This document shows positions 34,501 through 47,133 of a stretch of 64,000 bases of DNA, piece by piece (positions within the stretch are counted from its first letter, which is position 1; each line of letters starts with the position of its first letter). Source of the stretch: Drosophila pseudoobscura (lineage: Eukaryota; Arthropoda; Insecta; Diptera; Drosophilidae). The stretch lies in contig NC_046679.1 of the NCBI RefSeq assembly GCF_009870125.1, positions 14,818,001-14,882,000 on the forward strand, written 5' to 3'. The notes beneath the pieces were generated by a model that was not told the origin of the DNA, did no database searches, and worked only from the letters and a program-made list of their open reading frames with translations. Made by a program: the position numbers and the translations under genes.

Positions 34501-37500
34501 TGCAGCTGAACTATGGAAAACTACAGAAGCGCCTCGACTCCATGGAGGAGGACAAGAAGGCCGTGGAGCTGGAGATACAGCGGATACTGAAGGACAAGAA
34601 TATAACCGAACTGAATCTGAGGTATGTAGATATGTCATTAAATAGATACATAGTGTAGTTACATAGACCTCTGAAATTTGAACAGATCCGAGGAGGATCG
34701 AAGCAGTCGCTTGAGGGAGGAGACCATCTCGCTGCGCGAGGAGCTCAATCGCGTGAGTCTGAACCGGGATTTGTTGGAGCAGCAGCGGATCGAGTCGGAC
34801 AACCTGATTTGTCTGCTGGAGAAACAGAAGTCGGACCTAGAGTATGATCTCGATAAATTGCTGATGGAGAAGTGCGATTTGCAGGAGAAGCACGAGAAGC
34901 TGTCCAGCAACAGCTGCTCCACCAGCGACGAGCTGAAGTCCGTGCAGAACTGCCTGATGGAGGCTCAGGAGGAGCGCAAGAAGCTGCGCCTCCAGTCCGG
35001 CGATCAATCGAATGAGATCGGGGAGCTGAAGAAGGAACTGGCCGTGCTGGACAAGGCGCGCCTGGAGCTGGAGACGGACAATCTCTCGTACAGCGAGAAG
35101 CTGAAGTGCCTGCAGCTGGAGAAGGAGAAGATCCTGCAGGACTTGGCCTGCGTCACAAGAGATCGGGGCGACATCCACAACCAGCTTACGGCCATGTGCC
35201 GCAAGAAAGAGGCCCTCAACGAGGAGCTGATGCGCACGCGGCAGCGACTCGAACAGACGACAGAGACGAACAGCCGCCTCAATCGTAACCTCGAGGAGAT
35301 GGTCAAGGATGTGGAGGAGAAGCAGGTGGTGATTGATCTGCACGAAAAGGACTCACATCGCCTCAACGAACTCCTGGCCGCCCTCCGCTCTGAGAAGGAG
35401 TCCCTCGAATCGGTGCTCTTTGACACAAACACCTCGCTGGAGGCCACCGAAGAGAAGCGCAGCCAACTGGAACGTGATCTCCAGGAGGCACTGGTCCGGG
35501 AGGAGTCGCTGAAGAACCATGTGGCCCGCCTGCAGAAGGACCTGGAGATGTGCCAGCGCAAGGCCCAGGAGACCAAGACGCAGCTCCTCAATGCCGCCCG
35601 CGCCGCCGAGAGTGATTTCAACCAGAAGATCGCCAGTCTCCAGGCGGCCGGCGAAGACGCTGCCAAGCGACATGGCGACGAGGTGCTGCAGCTGCGCAAT
35701 GCACTCGAAAAGCGTATGCAGCAGGCTCTGCAGGCCCTCCAGACCGCCAAGGACGATGAGATCGAGAAGCTGCAGGAGCGTCTGGCCACGCTCCAGGCGC
35801 ACATCGAGAGCCTAGTCCAGCAGCATGAGGAGGCCCTGATCCGGGCCGAGAGCGAGAAGCAGCAGGCACTGCTCATTGCCCATCGCGACAAGCAGGCGGT
35901 GGCCGAGCGCCTGGAGTCCGTCTCCCGGGATCTGAAGACCGAACAGGAGTCCCTGGATCGCAGCAAACGGGAGGCCAATGCCCGCGATGAGAAGCAAAGG
36001 GCGGCCATTGCCCAACTCAAAGATGAGATGGTACAAATGCGCACCAGGGATGAGGAGCACCAGTGAGTACTGCAAAGACCTGTCCTTAAAGGATAGGGGA
36101 TTGACGTAGAAGATCAAGATCATTCAAGAGGTTTTTGATGTTTTGACTCCGATCTCTTAATCGTATAAATATATATGATATAAATTTCATCTTTCCACCC
36201 TCCAAATAGAATCAAACTGGAGGAATGCATTCGAAAGCAAGAACTGCAGCTGTGCAGCATTCGGGAAGAACGCGATACTCTGCGCCGCATGAGCGAGGAG
36301 CTGAAGATGGAGATCCGGCTGAAGGAGGACAAGATGGATGGCACCAATAACGAACTGCAGGATGCACTGCGCAAGACCAAAGAAGGTATTGTTCAATTGT
36401 TCTTCTGATGATCCAGTATTCATAGATTCTGTGCTGCAGGCGAGGGCTTCATAGACAGCTTGCGAAAGGAGCTGACGGACAGTCGCCGGCAGCTGGCGGA
36501 CAGCAACATTGAGCGGGACAAGTACTCCAACAGCAACAAGGAGCTGCGCGATCATGTGAAGCGCGTGGAGAGCGCCAAGCGGGAGCAGGCCCGCGCCATT
36601 GAGGAGGCGTTGCAGAAGATCAGCAGTCTGGAGGATTCCAAGAACTCCCTAGAGAACGAACGCACTCGCTTGAGTACCATTCTCAAGGAGACGGAGAATC
36701 ACTTTACTAAGACCACGCAGGAGCTGAATGCCACGAAGGCGTCGCTGCAGAAGGCCCAGGTGGAGTTCGCCCAGAAGGACGAGGGTGGCAAGGAGCTGCA
36801 GTGCAAGCTGGTGGCCGAGGTGGAGCTGAAGGAGCGCGCCCAGCAGGAGCTGTGCCAGATCAAGAAGCAGCTCTCCGATCTGGAGGCGAACCTCTGCGCC
36901 ACGCGCCAGGAGCTGGCCCGTGCCCGGTGCCACAGCAACCAGGAGGAGCACCGCTTCCATGCCCGCGAACAGGAGGTGGCCCAGCGCATGGAGGAGGCCC
37001 GCGGGCGGGAGAAGCGTCTCGAGGATCAGAAGCACAATCTGGAGGTCTGCCTGGCCGATGCCACGCAGCAGATCCAGGAGCTGAAGGCCCGTTTGGGCGG
37101 TGCTGAGGGCCGCATCCGCGCCCTGGACGAGCAGCTCTCCTGCGTGGAGCTGCACAAGCGGGACACCGAGCAGAAGCTCTCATCCGTGGTGCACACGCTC
37201 CGCCGGATCGCCGGCATCCAAGTGGACGGCAGTGTGAATCTATCGCATCGCCTGCTCAGTCCTTCCAGGCGGTTCAGTCCGTCACGCAGTGTGGGCGACT
37301 ACGATGCCAGGAGCTCCTCCCAGTGCCCGGATGCACCGATCGATGTGGATCCGGACCTGGTGCGGAAGGGCGTGCGGAATCTCATGCATCAGGTGGCCCA
37401 GCTGGAGAGGGAGAAGGATGACTACAAGTCACAGCTGGGGGCCGCCAAGAAGCAGCTCCAGGATGCGGCCGAGCAGCAGCTGCGCTGCGATGCGAAGTTA

Positions 37501-39286
37501 AGCAAACTCCAGGCCATGCTCCGGAACCTGCAGGAGGAGAAGAGCAACCTGGAGACGGAGCGCAAGATGAAGATATCAGCCATCTATGCCCTGGAGGAGA
37601 AGCTCAAGCAGCGCAGCGACGAGTGCCAGATGCTGCGCGAGCGTTTGGCCCAAACGGAGATGCAGCTGGCGGCCACATCCGAGGAGAATGGCCAGAACGA
37701 GGAGCGGCTGGAGAAGTGCCGCCAGCAGTGCTCCAAGCTGGACAACGAGAAGCGGCAGCTGCAGGAGGAGCTCGCCAAGGTTGAAGGACGCGCCAGCAAG
37801 CTGGATCTCCAGCGGGTGGCCATGGAGGGGGATCTCACACGCCTGCAGATGGCCCTCCAGGAGAAGGACTGCAGCATTCGCCAGCTATCCGAGCGACTGG
37901 AGAACCAGAACCGTGCCCTGACCCAGCTGGAGGATCGCTGCACCTCTCTCAAGTCCACCGTGGATCAGTTGAAGGAACGCCTCCAGAAGTCCGCCGTCAG
38001 CGAGACCCAACTCCGGGGCGAGATCAAGACCCTGCAGAAGGAGCTCTCCGAGCAGGGACACTGCTCGCAGGCCAACGAAGACAAGCTGAAGCTGCTTCAG
38101 AAATCCCTACAGACCGCCGAGAATGAGAAGCGCATTCTCACCGAACGCCTGGACAGCTCCCAAACGAACCTGAATGAGCTGCGACGCAGCCAACAAGCCC
38201 AACTCGATGGCAACCAGCGGCTGCAGGATCAGGTCACCGATCTGGAGGTCCAACGATCGGCTCTCGAGTCGCAGCTGAGGATTGCCAAGTGGAATCAGGA
38301 GTCCGGCGGCGACAAGGGTCTGAGCAATGGCAATGGCAACGGCGCTGGCGGCGAGGAAGAGCTCAGCAGGCAGCTGAAATCCTCCCAGAGGGAGAAGTCC
38401 GAGCTTCGTAGCAAACTGCAGACACTTCAGGTGGGTTTCCGTGTGATCTTTACACCCCTCCCTGTTCTTTAGCTTTTCTGATTCCATTCCAGGACAAAGT
38501 CAAGCAATTGGAATGCGAGCGAAAGAGCAAATTCTCGGGCGGCAGTGCCTACGATCGTGCAGAGAAATCCAATTCCTACTATGGTGGTGGGGGTGGGGCC
38601 GCAGATTCAGGGGAATTCGACTCGAATCGCTATGATGCGGGAGGCACCGGTGGAGGAGGTGGTGGCTCCTACAGCTGTGGTCTCGATCACAGTGTGATCG
38701 AGCAGGAGACCCGCGACCTGCGTCTCAAGGTGCGACGCCTGGAGACCCTGCTGGCAGAGAAGGAGTCCGAGTTGGCGAGGGTGAAGGCGCGCATGAACGA
38801 CAGCGCCAAGTGTATGGATGGCATTGACACGGAGCGCTATCGTAGTGCCCAAATGCATGCCGAAAAGGTGCTGGATGTACGCGAGCAGTCCCACCGACAG
38901 CAAGTGCTGCGACTGGAGAATCAGGTGGGTGTCAAACCGTGGTCAGTCTGAACTATCCACTTACTTGGGATATCCTTCTCCATAGATCTCGATGCTGAGG
39001 GAGCAGCTGGCGCAGGAGGCCAAGCGGCGGCAGCAGTATGTGCTGCGCAGCTCGAAGGCGAATCGGGAGATGCAGCATCTCCGCAGTACTCTGGGGGACT
39101 CTCTGCGCAATGTCTCCCAGCATCCAGTGGATGCTCATCTGCTGGAAAGCGAGAGCCGACGGTGAGGATCTAGCTGGAATCTCCTCACGGTCATATGTTT
39201 CTTTTATACTCTTTTTTTGCAGTCTCGATTCGGCTGTTTCCATGAGCCTACCTCCGTCGACCTGTCGGGACTACGATCGCGATTAG
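31568..39286 (+). CDS. Root: Rootletin, ciliary rootlet coiled-coil protein
   Basis: Nine exons: 31568-32068, 32126-33385, 34470-34621, 34686-36062, 36210-36385, 36440-38430, 38493-38924, 38986-39161 and 39223-39286. The phases are consistent, giving 6129 nt and 2042 residues, close to the fly Rootletin length I remember. After a Pro/Ser/Ala-rich head (about 20-90), nearly the whole protein is heptad-rich coiled coil (for example QRLADESHSYRRRLDTYKQ and LEQQRIESDNLICLLEKQ), broken by Gly-rich hinges (about residue 475, GTAGGGGGGKSP, and GGGGGGS in exon 7). Rootletin polymers form the striated rootlet anchoring the basal bodies of sensory cilia, and flies need it for mechano- and chemosensation. 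The start MQAYRDN is the first Met consistent with an acceptor immediately upstream; an in-frame upstream Met at 31427 cannot be excluded. Confidence 0.93.
33600..34280 (+). repeat. Diverged GATA/GATAGA repeat in Rootletin intron 2
   Basis: The 1.08-kb second intron (33386-34469) is dominated by AGATAGATAGG-, TAGATGGATAG- and TATATAGA-type words, dense from 33610 to 33860 and scattered up to about 34280. This is a decayed (GATA)n satellite and the only long intron of this gene. Confidence 0.75.
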
Positions 39287-39833
39287 AGAGGATTTCCTTT
39301 AGGGTTGAACTTGATCCCGCCAAGATGGTGTACTGTAATGCTCACTGCCATTTGCATTTACTTAGAGACGCTTCCTAGGAGTACCAAAAACAAAACCACA
39401 ATCACAAACACCACCCCCCCCCCCAACCATCCATGCCCTAAGGGTGCTCTAGTCGCATTTGTGTTGAAAATCATAAACCGCATTTAGTACAATTCTAGCT
39501 ATTGATTGTCTGCCCCGATAGACAATCGAATATAGTGCGTCCCATTTACCATCCAAATCGCATTTTGGGCCGATCCTACTATCGTATACACTCACAGGGT
39601 CACAAGTTCCGATTCTCCCAGGAGCCAGGGAGAACGCCGAACCGAAACAATATCTCACGATAATTTACATCATTCGCATTTCTATAAAACACCGAAACTA
39701 GTCAGCACAATACAAGGCAAAACATATTTAATCCCTAGCATATCTAAACCTATATACAGTGCGGACTGCAAACGACTGCATGTTTTATAATCTATATACA
39801 AGAGAAATACACATCTATTGAACACAAACTGCC

Positions 39834-42109
39834 TCACTTCTTTGCGGCTTTCAGCATCTTCTCCAGGCACTCCACGACACTCTTCATGTTTGCCTTTTGC
39901 CCAGAGATCTTGGCCACCTCCCCGACGATGGCAAACAGCGCCTTGGTCTTGCCTTTGTGGTATTGCAGCACGGCCTTGGGCTGGTTGGAAATGGCCTGCT
40001 GGCATAAGGCTTCGATGGTTTCCAGATCGCATATCTGCTCCAGACTGTGCTGCTTAATGAGCTGGCGAGAGGATCAAAGATTAGGGATTGTTTGCAAGGA
40101 GGCGTTCAGTGACTCACCTCATTCACCTTTGCTGTGGGATTTGTGTGCAGCAGTTGTATGAGCTGGCGAGCTGCCTGAAGATTAATCTGTTCAGAGTGCA
40201 GGCCCTTAACAATGTTCTTTAGATCACTGTCTGTTATGGAACTAAACAAATCATATGCAACATAAAAAAGTGTTCTTTAAGCCTCATTTCCTTTAACCAA
40301 AGACTATACAATTACCAAGATGTTTTATATAGCACAAAAAATCAAAATGCCCCGTAGACATAGTGCGAGCGTTTGGTTTCAGTTTGCTTCAGCAACTTCT
40401 TTTGTTTTTGGTTTTTTGGGACCGACTTTTTCAGCTCAGCTTCCTGAGGCATTGAGAAACAGACGAAGTCTAGTTGGCAGCGGTCGGACAGCACAAGAGA
40501 TAATTGAAGTACCAGAAAACGGCCCGTACCACGAGGCATCGAACGAATATTGAAATGAAATTGGCTACTGACTCAACATCTTGGTATCATATAGTCTTTG
40601 CTTTAACCTACCAGTCTTCAATATCCAAGTTAGATTTATTGCAATAAGTTAGCAGGTCATTAATGAGAAAGTTTGAGGTGACTTTTGTGGGCACATCACT
40701 GAGATCCTTCGATATTTTTAAGAAATAATCCAACAGAATGGGTTCGTTCTGGAAATAGTCACCCGTTTTAAAAGGTTTCGCGAGCACAATACGATGTTTT
40801 CGTTCACTTACCACCAAAATAATGGCGGTCTCCGCATTCAGCTGGTACTGTTCCATTAAACGTTGGCGAGTATCTTCTGGCAGTTCGGGGATTTCTTCGC
40901 TAAGAGCTGCCACAGACACGAGATCCTCTGTTGACTTGGAGCCAGGTTTGAGGTTTAGATGCAGCGGCGGTAGATTTGGTTCCGGCATGAAGCGATAATC
41001 TTGCAGCACTTCCTTGTCACGCATGGCCACAGTGCGTCTGTGTTCCGCATCCCAGGAGCGTGTCTCATTGGTTATGACACCTCCCTGGGCCACAGCCTCG
41101 AGCTGTCTATGTATTTCGAAGGTGATTGCCTGAGAAATGCTGCGAACCGAGCCAATATTCTTGACTTCAGTTCGTACACCCAGTGGATCGCCTTCCTGGT
41201 GAATGGATATATTCGCATCCACACGCAGAGCACCCTCTGAAAAAGGGTTAGAAATAATTTTGAAACCATTTTATATGCGGAGTAGGAATAGCAGCTACCT
41301 TCCATTTTGCAGCTGCAGGTCTGCAGACGCCTTAGTATCAGCATCAGTTCCTTGACCAACGATGCTGCCTCCTCGCCAGTCTCCAGATCTGGGGCAAATA
41401 CCAGCTCCATCAGTGGCAGGCCGGCGCGATTAAGATCCACTAAACTTCTCTTGAGCTGCTCATCGTGCAGTGATTTGCCACTGTCCTGCTCCAATTGGAG
41501 TTGCAGCAATTGAACAGACTTGTAGTACACCTTTTTGCCAGGTGTTATCACGGGAAAAGTCATTTTGCCATTGTTTGCCAAAGCCGCACGCTGCTGTGTG
41601 ATCTGATAGCCATTCTGGAAGACCCCGAAAAGGGTAAATACAACGAAAAGTTGTGAGAAATCAATTTACTTACTGGCAAATCAGCATAGAAGTAATGCTT
41701 GCGATCAAACATGGATACTTCATTCACCTGGCAGCCAAGAGCCAGTGCGGTTTTTATTCCAGACTCGACGCACTTTCGATTGAGCACCTGGAGAAGGAAA
41801 GAATATTTTTACTACAGAACACTACAGTACTATATATAGTTGTCCTCACCGGCAGTGTGCCTGGTATGGATGCATCGAAATAAGCAACCGATGTGTTTAG
41901 GGCCGATCCGAAGTGTGTGCCGCTGCCGGAGAACAATTTTGAGGCGCTGGAAATTTGTGCGTGCACCTCCAATCCCACAACGCTTTTCCATCTGCAGTGC
42001 CAAGCAAAGTTATAACTAGCTTTAATTGGTAATACTTTCGTTCATACCGTTTGGGAATCTGTGCTAATTTCGGCTGCGTGGACAGTCGCCGGATTATTAA
42101 ATAATTCAT
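39834..42109 (-). CDS. GatB: Mitochondrial Glu-tRNA(Gln) amidotransferase subunit B
   Basis: Eight exons: 42109-42048, 41991-41850, 41787-41674, 41614-41299, 41236-40812, 40748-40612, 40241-40118 and 40061-39834. They total 1548 nt, 515 residues. GatB binds tRNA and, within GatCAB, converts misacylated Glu-tRNA(Gln) to Gln-tRNA(Gln) in mitochondria. Seen directly: a basic, hydroxylated N-terminus ([15 protein letters not shown], presequence-like), the hallmark [86 protein letters not shown], and a C-terminal GatB/YqeY helical tail ending in KAAKK. It shares a divergent, DRE-containing promoter region with Tsc1 and converges on Rootletin. Intron 6 (371 bp) is long compared with its neighbours. 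Confidence 0.95.
40320..40553 (+). other. Uncharacterised ORF in GatB intron 6
   Basis: A 77-codon plus-strand frame (internal Met giving [19 protein letters not shown]...) lies within GatB intron 6. The minus strand is also open over 40342-40539 with a lysine-rich C-terminus ([17 protein letters not shown]). GC content and openness on both strands are higher than in neighbouring introns. I recognise no domain in either. It could be a nested small gene, an old retrocopy fragment, or chance. Confidence 0.25.
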
Positions 42110-42143
42110 TTTGTAAATATAGTTGTCAAACCATTGAGGGCGC

Positions 42144-42158
42144 TATCGATAGTATCGA
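42144..42158. promoter_or_regulatory. DRE cluster in GatB/Tsc1 divergent promoter
   Basis: TATCGATA at 42144-42151, overlapped by a second TATCGAT at 42153-42159 and followed by further TATCGA words at 42168 and ATCGATG at 42400, lies 35 bp upstream of the GatB ATG. DREF controls many growth and mitochondrial genes in flies. Confidence 0.7.
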
Positions 42159-42513
42159 TGGTTGTGCTATCGAGCTACTAGCGGTCGCTTCGCCATTTTG
42201 TCTCTATTCAGAGCGAAGATTTCATAGTTTTTATGTTTTGAAAAGGAAGTTTATAAATAAAATGTTTAATTTTGAACAATTTTTATTTAATTTCGCTTGA
42301 AAAATAGCCATTAAAAGACTTAATGATACTATCGATGACTTAAATCATTCCATTAAAAACTATCGTAAATATTTGTAAATACGGAATTCGATAACATATC
42401 GATGGCGAACAGCTGGAATCTATTAAAAAAATCGAGAGAGATAGAACCCGATTGGCCAAATAATAGAAAAACGCGAAATATTTACATTTTTTCAAGACAA
42501 ACATGTAAAAAAG

Positions 42514-42899
42514 ATGAGACTAGCAGAGGTAAGTGAATAAAGACTTCGACGAAGGCCACCAGCACTGTGTGGTGCATCAAACTGTGCAAAAGATTTTATG
42601 CAAACGCTTGTTAATCAGTTGACAACGACGAAGAAGAGAAAAAGCACACGCAGCTCTGCAAACGACAACCACGACGACGACGACGACGACAATTGGTTGC
42701 TTGGAGTGAGTGGACGAGTGCAGCACCCATCATCCAGGCAGTGGAGCACAAGCAGCAGCAGGAATACTGTTAGGTGGAGCACCAATACGCTGCAGAGGAG
42801 CGGATCAGTGGAGAAGGCCGAAAAAATCAATCACAACTAAAAATCAAAACACGACCGCAGGTAGAAGTTGCACCGAATACACTCCACCATGGACTTTGA
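42514..42899 (+). promoter_or_regulatory. Tsc1: Predicted Tsc1 5' UTR intron and overlapping uORF
   Basis: A leader exon ends at a strong donor (GCAGAG|GTAAGTGA, exon end 42528), and a matching acceptor (ACCGCAG) precedes 42861, 28 bp before the Tsc1 ATG. Splicing these joins the upstream ATG at 42514 to a 17-codon frame (MRLAEVEVAPNTLHHGL). This frame reads through the Tsc1 start codon in another frame and stops at TGA 42897-42899. It is a prediction from splice signals only. Confidence 0.5.
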
Positions 42900-45800
42900 A
42901 AAGATATTCCACGACTTGGAATCGAATCAGACGCTCGAAAATGAGGAAGCCAAGAAGAAACTTGTGGAGCTTTTCACGCAGAGTGAGTGCACGGCAGGCT
43001 TTAATTTACATGAAAATTGTTACCATTTGTTTGCCATTTGTTAGATAAGGAAACGTGGGCTGTGAACTTTATGCTGGACTATTTCTTCAAAACTGGATCT
43101 CAACGCATCCTGGACGTCCTGGTCAAGGCCCAGAAGCCGCACGATTGCTACATCTTCGATCGCCTGGACGCGTGCCTGAACAAGCCACAGCACCGAGTGC
43201 AGGGCTTGCAGGTATTCTGCTTCATCGTCCGACACCATCCAACCTGGCTGTACAAAATAGAAAGTCATCGGCTTATCAAAACCGTCTTCAATCTGCTTAC
43301 GGTGAGTAAACTGTGAGCCATTTGCATTCTTCGGATATTCTGATATATTGAATGCACTCCTATTGCAGCACGAGAAGGAGATTGTGCCCCTGATGAGCGC
43401 CCTGTTGTGCATCATTACGCTGCTGCCAATTATACCTAATTCGATGCCGAATTTCTTCAACTATCTGTTCGAGGTATTTGGCCACCTGGCCTCGTGGAAG
43501 CTGCAGAACAGCAAGAGTCTGCCCGACGAGAAGCTTGTCCATCTGCAGTTGGGGCTGCAAATGCTGTTCCATCGGCTGTACGGCATGTATCCGAACACCT
43601 TTATGGCCTTCTTGGCAGAGTTCATCAAGAAGGGCAATGGCGGCGGCGTATTTCAGCATACGATTAGGCCATTGCTGGACACGGTCCGTGTGCATCCTAT
43701 GCTGCTGACCGACACTCCCGAGACTGAGGTCAATAATACGCGATGGAAGGAAATGGAGCCCCATGACGTGGTCATGGAGTGTGCCAATCTGTCGCTGCCC
43801 GTCCTCCAGCCCGAGTCGAGCAATGACGACAACAGCTATGCGTATCCCATGACTCCGGGCTATAGCCGGATGACCTCAAACACCTCGAACACCGAGGGAT
43901 TTCCCTTCCAACTGGGGAGGGACTTCCACTACAGTCGAAATTCCATCACCCGCTTCGACTCGTCGGCTTCAGGGGAGCTGGGGGCCATTTGGAGTCCACA
44001 AAATGAAATTCTCGCCACCAGCAGCGCCATCCCTCTGACGCCTACCACATCGTTTATATTGCCGCTGCAGCCATCGATGAACTCCCAGTTGTTGATCGGA
44101 ATGACGGGCTCCTCGCCCCCAGAGGCTGCTGTGGAGGCCACGCCGGAGACAACGCCTCTGAAAGACCTGAGGGAGCTGAAACAGCCGCAGCATGGCCTGG
44201 CCATGGCCAATTCCCATGCCGTACGGGCCATTTTTCCCTCCAGCCAACCCTCGTCGCCGATGCGCAAGGATCTACAGAATCAGTTCAATTTCCCGGACAT
44301 CAGTCGAGAGGCCGAAGAGGGCACCACCAAATTTTTGGAGACCACACGAGTGACGACGGCATACGATCGTCGACTGCAACAGGTCATTCAGGACAGGCAC
44401 AGCCTGCACGCCCAGCTGGATCAGCAGCGATCCCTATCCAGTGTCCTGCCGGAAATGAACCTGAACTCGGAACTAACGCTGGGGGCTGGGACTGCAGCTG
44501 GAAGCCCATATCATGGCCCATCTCAGGAGGTGACGGCCCTATGCGGCGAATGCAACGAGACGGACCGCAACATGTGCAGCGACGGGGGCCTCCACATGCC
44601 CACCAGCCGTTCCATGCACACCATGCTGCAGCAGAGGAAGCGAAGAAATCGAATGGCCAGTTACAGCGGCAACGAAACCTGCTCCGATGGCAGAAATACG
44701 GCGGCCAAAAAGGCATCATTCAGCGTCGAGGCTGACAATCCGATACGCAGGGCCAAGTCTTGTTCGGCTCTGGCAGGGCTGCTGCTGCAGCAACAGCAAG
44801 AGGCGAACGATGATGAGGCCGATTGTCCTGCGGGTGGACAGAGGCGGGAGAATGGAACGACGCAAAAGACTGGCAGCCGCTTGCAACGCAGCGGCAGAAT
44901 TTTGGCTATGGCAATGGTTGCACCCAAGGAGCAGCCGCCAAGAAGTTTCACAAACGCGACCACCCAGACGCTGGAGGGAGCGCTGCCCCTTCAATACGAG
45001 AACTGGATGATTGAGCTGCTGTTCGAGTGCAAGGAGCAGCGTAACAACTACGAGCGGAGTCTGCTCTATCCCCAGGACATACTGGAGGAGTACATCAAGC
45101 GGGGCATCAGAGCCAATGAGTCTTTCGATGCCGAGCAGTGCAAGCTGCTGTGCCTGCAGCTGGAGTACGAAAGCTACCGACGCTCTATCCATGCGGAGAG
45201 GAACCGTCGCCTCATGGGACGCAGTCGGGACAAGCGTAGCCTGGAGATGGAGAGGGACCGCCTGCGCGAGCAGCTCAAGAACTTCGATGCCAAGAACAAG
45301 GACCTCGCCAGCAAGATGGACAACGCCATGCGATTAAACAATGAACGCCAGAAGAGCCACCAAGAGGAGCTGGCCGAAATGAAATCCAAGTACCAGCACG
45401 AGCTGGAGGAGAAGAAGTGCCTGCGGCAGGCTAACGATGATCTGCAGACGCGCCTCACCTCGGAGATGGCCCAGCACAAGGAGATGAAGTACGAGCTGGA
45501 GTCACTGCGTGGCCAGGTGTTCAGCCTCAGTACAGAGCTGCAGCATGCTCAGCTCCAAGCAGATCTCGGACTGCAATGCAAGCAAGAATTGGCCCGCCTC
45601 GAGGCCGAGTTCATCATCATGGGTGAGGTCCAAGTGCGATGTCGTGATCGTCTGGCCGAGATTGACAACTATCGAGCACGCGACGAGGAGCTGCAAATGC
45701 TCCAAGAGAGCAGCCATCTGGAGCAGAAGGGTATGAATCAGGTTTCTCCTCGTTGTAGGCTTTTTTCTTAAATTCATTTTTAACATTTAACAGATCTGAG

Positions 45801-46532
45801 GCACAGCCTGGACGAGAAGACATCACAGCTGGAGAGCATGAAGCATAGGATTAGCGATCTGCAAGCACAGTTGACCAACAGCGAGAAGGCCTTGACGGAG
45901 CAGAAGCGACTCCTGAGCACTGTCAAGGATGAGTATGAGGAAAAGTTCAAGGTACGCTCAGCTGTTCTATATTGAAAGATCTTTAAATTTATATTGTGTG
46001 CCGTGTCGTTTTCAGGCAGTGAACAAGAAATACGATGTACAGAAGAAAATCATCATGCAGATGGAGGAGAAGCTAATAATGATTATGCAACAGCCCCAGG
46101 GAACCGTGGGACACAACACCTGCTCTCCGGACACAGACAGAACTGGTGAGTGTCTTGCGTACGCACAGTGTGTGGCAAGAATCTAAGCTAACAAAAGACC
46201 ACCCTTCAGACATTGCCTCTTCCATAGAACGCAACTCTCCATTGTCCACCTCATTGGCATCGAGTGAGAGCCTGTCCGCGAGTTTGCGGTCAACGGAGCT
46301 TAAAAATCTGCAACAGCTGGTGGAGACAAATCCCTCTATACCGGAAGTGCCGAGCAGCGCAATGTACGAGCTGGCCTCCTCGGCTAGCACCGCCAATGCC
46401 ATCAACATCACCAGCGGTGCGACGATAGTGCCGCATGCCCTGGAGCTGCCCTCAACATCAGCCAGTAGTCAGCAGACGACCCACCCACATCCACATCTAC
46501 ATCTGCAGCAACAGCAAATGGAGCAGCAATAG
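42889..46532 (+). CDS. Tsc1: Hamartin, Tsc1
   Basis: Six coding exons: 42889-42982, 43045-43301, 43369-45730, 45794-45951, 46016-46145 and 46210-46532. They total 3324 nt, 1107 residues. Tsc1 scaffolds and stabilises Tsc2, the GAP for Rheb, and so restrains TORC1 and cell growth. The N-terminal HEAT-like core is clear (NKETWAVNFMLDYFFKTGSQ, then HRVQGLQVFCFIVRHHPTWL). A Ser/Thr/Pro-rich middle follows (about 260-570, including polyQ LLLQQQQE near 460). The C-terminal half is a coiled coil (about 590-860, for example MERDRLREQLKNFDAKNKDL) used for Tsc2 binding. A Ser-rich tail ends in His/Gln repeats (HPHPHLHLQQQQMEQQ). Poly-A signal AATAAA at 46693-46698. Confidence 0.96.
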
Positions 46533-47020
46533 CAGCAGCATCATCAGTCAATGCACAGCCAAGATCCGCAGCCACAAATGCGTTTGTAAGAAAGAATTCA
46601 ATTTTCTCGCTAACAAAAAAAAAAAACGAAAAAAAATATGTTCTAGGTTTTTCAAATTTTCATATTTCAGTTCAAAACTGTAACTAAAGTTAAATAAAAT
46701 GCAGACTCCACGCAATAATTATAATGATTATATCAATATATAAATGTTTTTGAAATTTTAAATTGTTTAGCACATTGCAATTTGTTGTAAAAGATATAAG
46801 ACACGGTAGTAATACATAAGTAAGGGCGCGCGCATTCATTTTATAATAAATCTTTAAGAAAAGCATGAAGGTTTGGAATTTTTAATAATAAATAACGGGC
46901 GCCAGACATTTAAATTCTGATATTGCCAGTGCGGGAAAAGACTAGCAGTGTGGCAACGCTGAAAACAGCTGATTCTCAACTAAAAGAAACTTGAGGAAGA
47001 GGAGAGAGACAGTATATTTT

Positions 47021-47070
47021 GGTATATTACTGAGGGTCAGACCGTATATTTTATTGCCGCGGTCACACTG
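47021..47070. promoter_or_regulatory. Sec10: Sec10 core promoter: Motif 6 composite plus Motif 1
   Basis: GGTATATTACTGAGGGTCAG (47021-47040) is the reverse complement, with one change, of the 20-mer at 17673 and 21156. It is followed by ACCGTATATTTT and a consensus Motif 1, CGGTCACACTG, at 47060-47070, about 65 bp before the Sec10 ATG. Motif 1 (bound by M1BP) and Motif 6 co-occur at TATA-less housekeeping promoters in flies. Confidence 0.75.
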
Positions 47071-47133
47071 GAAGCAACAAAAGAACGCCTACAAAATATA
47101 AATAATATAAAATAATTAATATAATTAATTATT

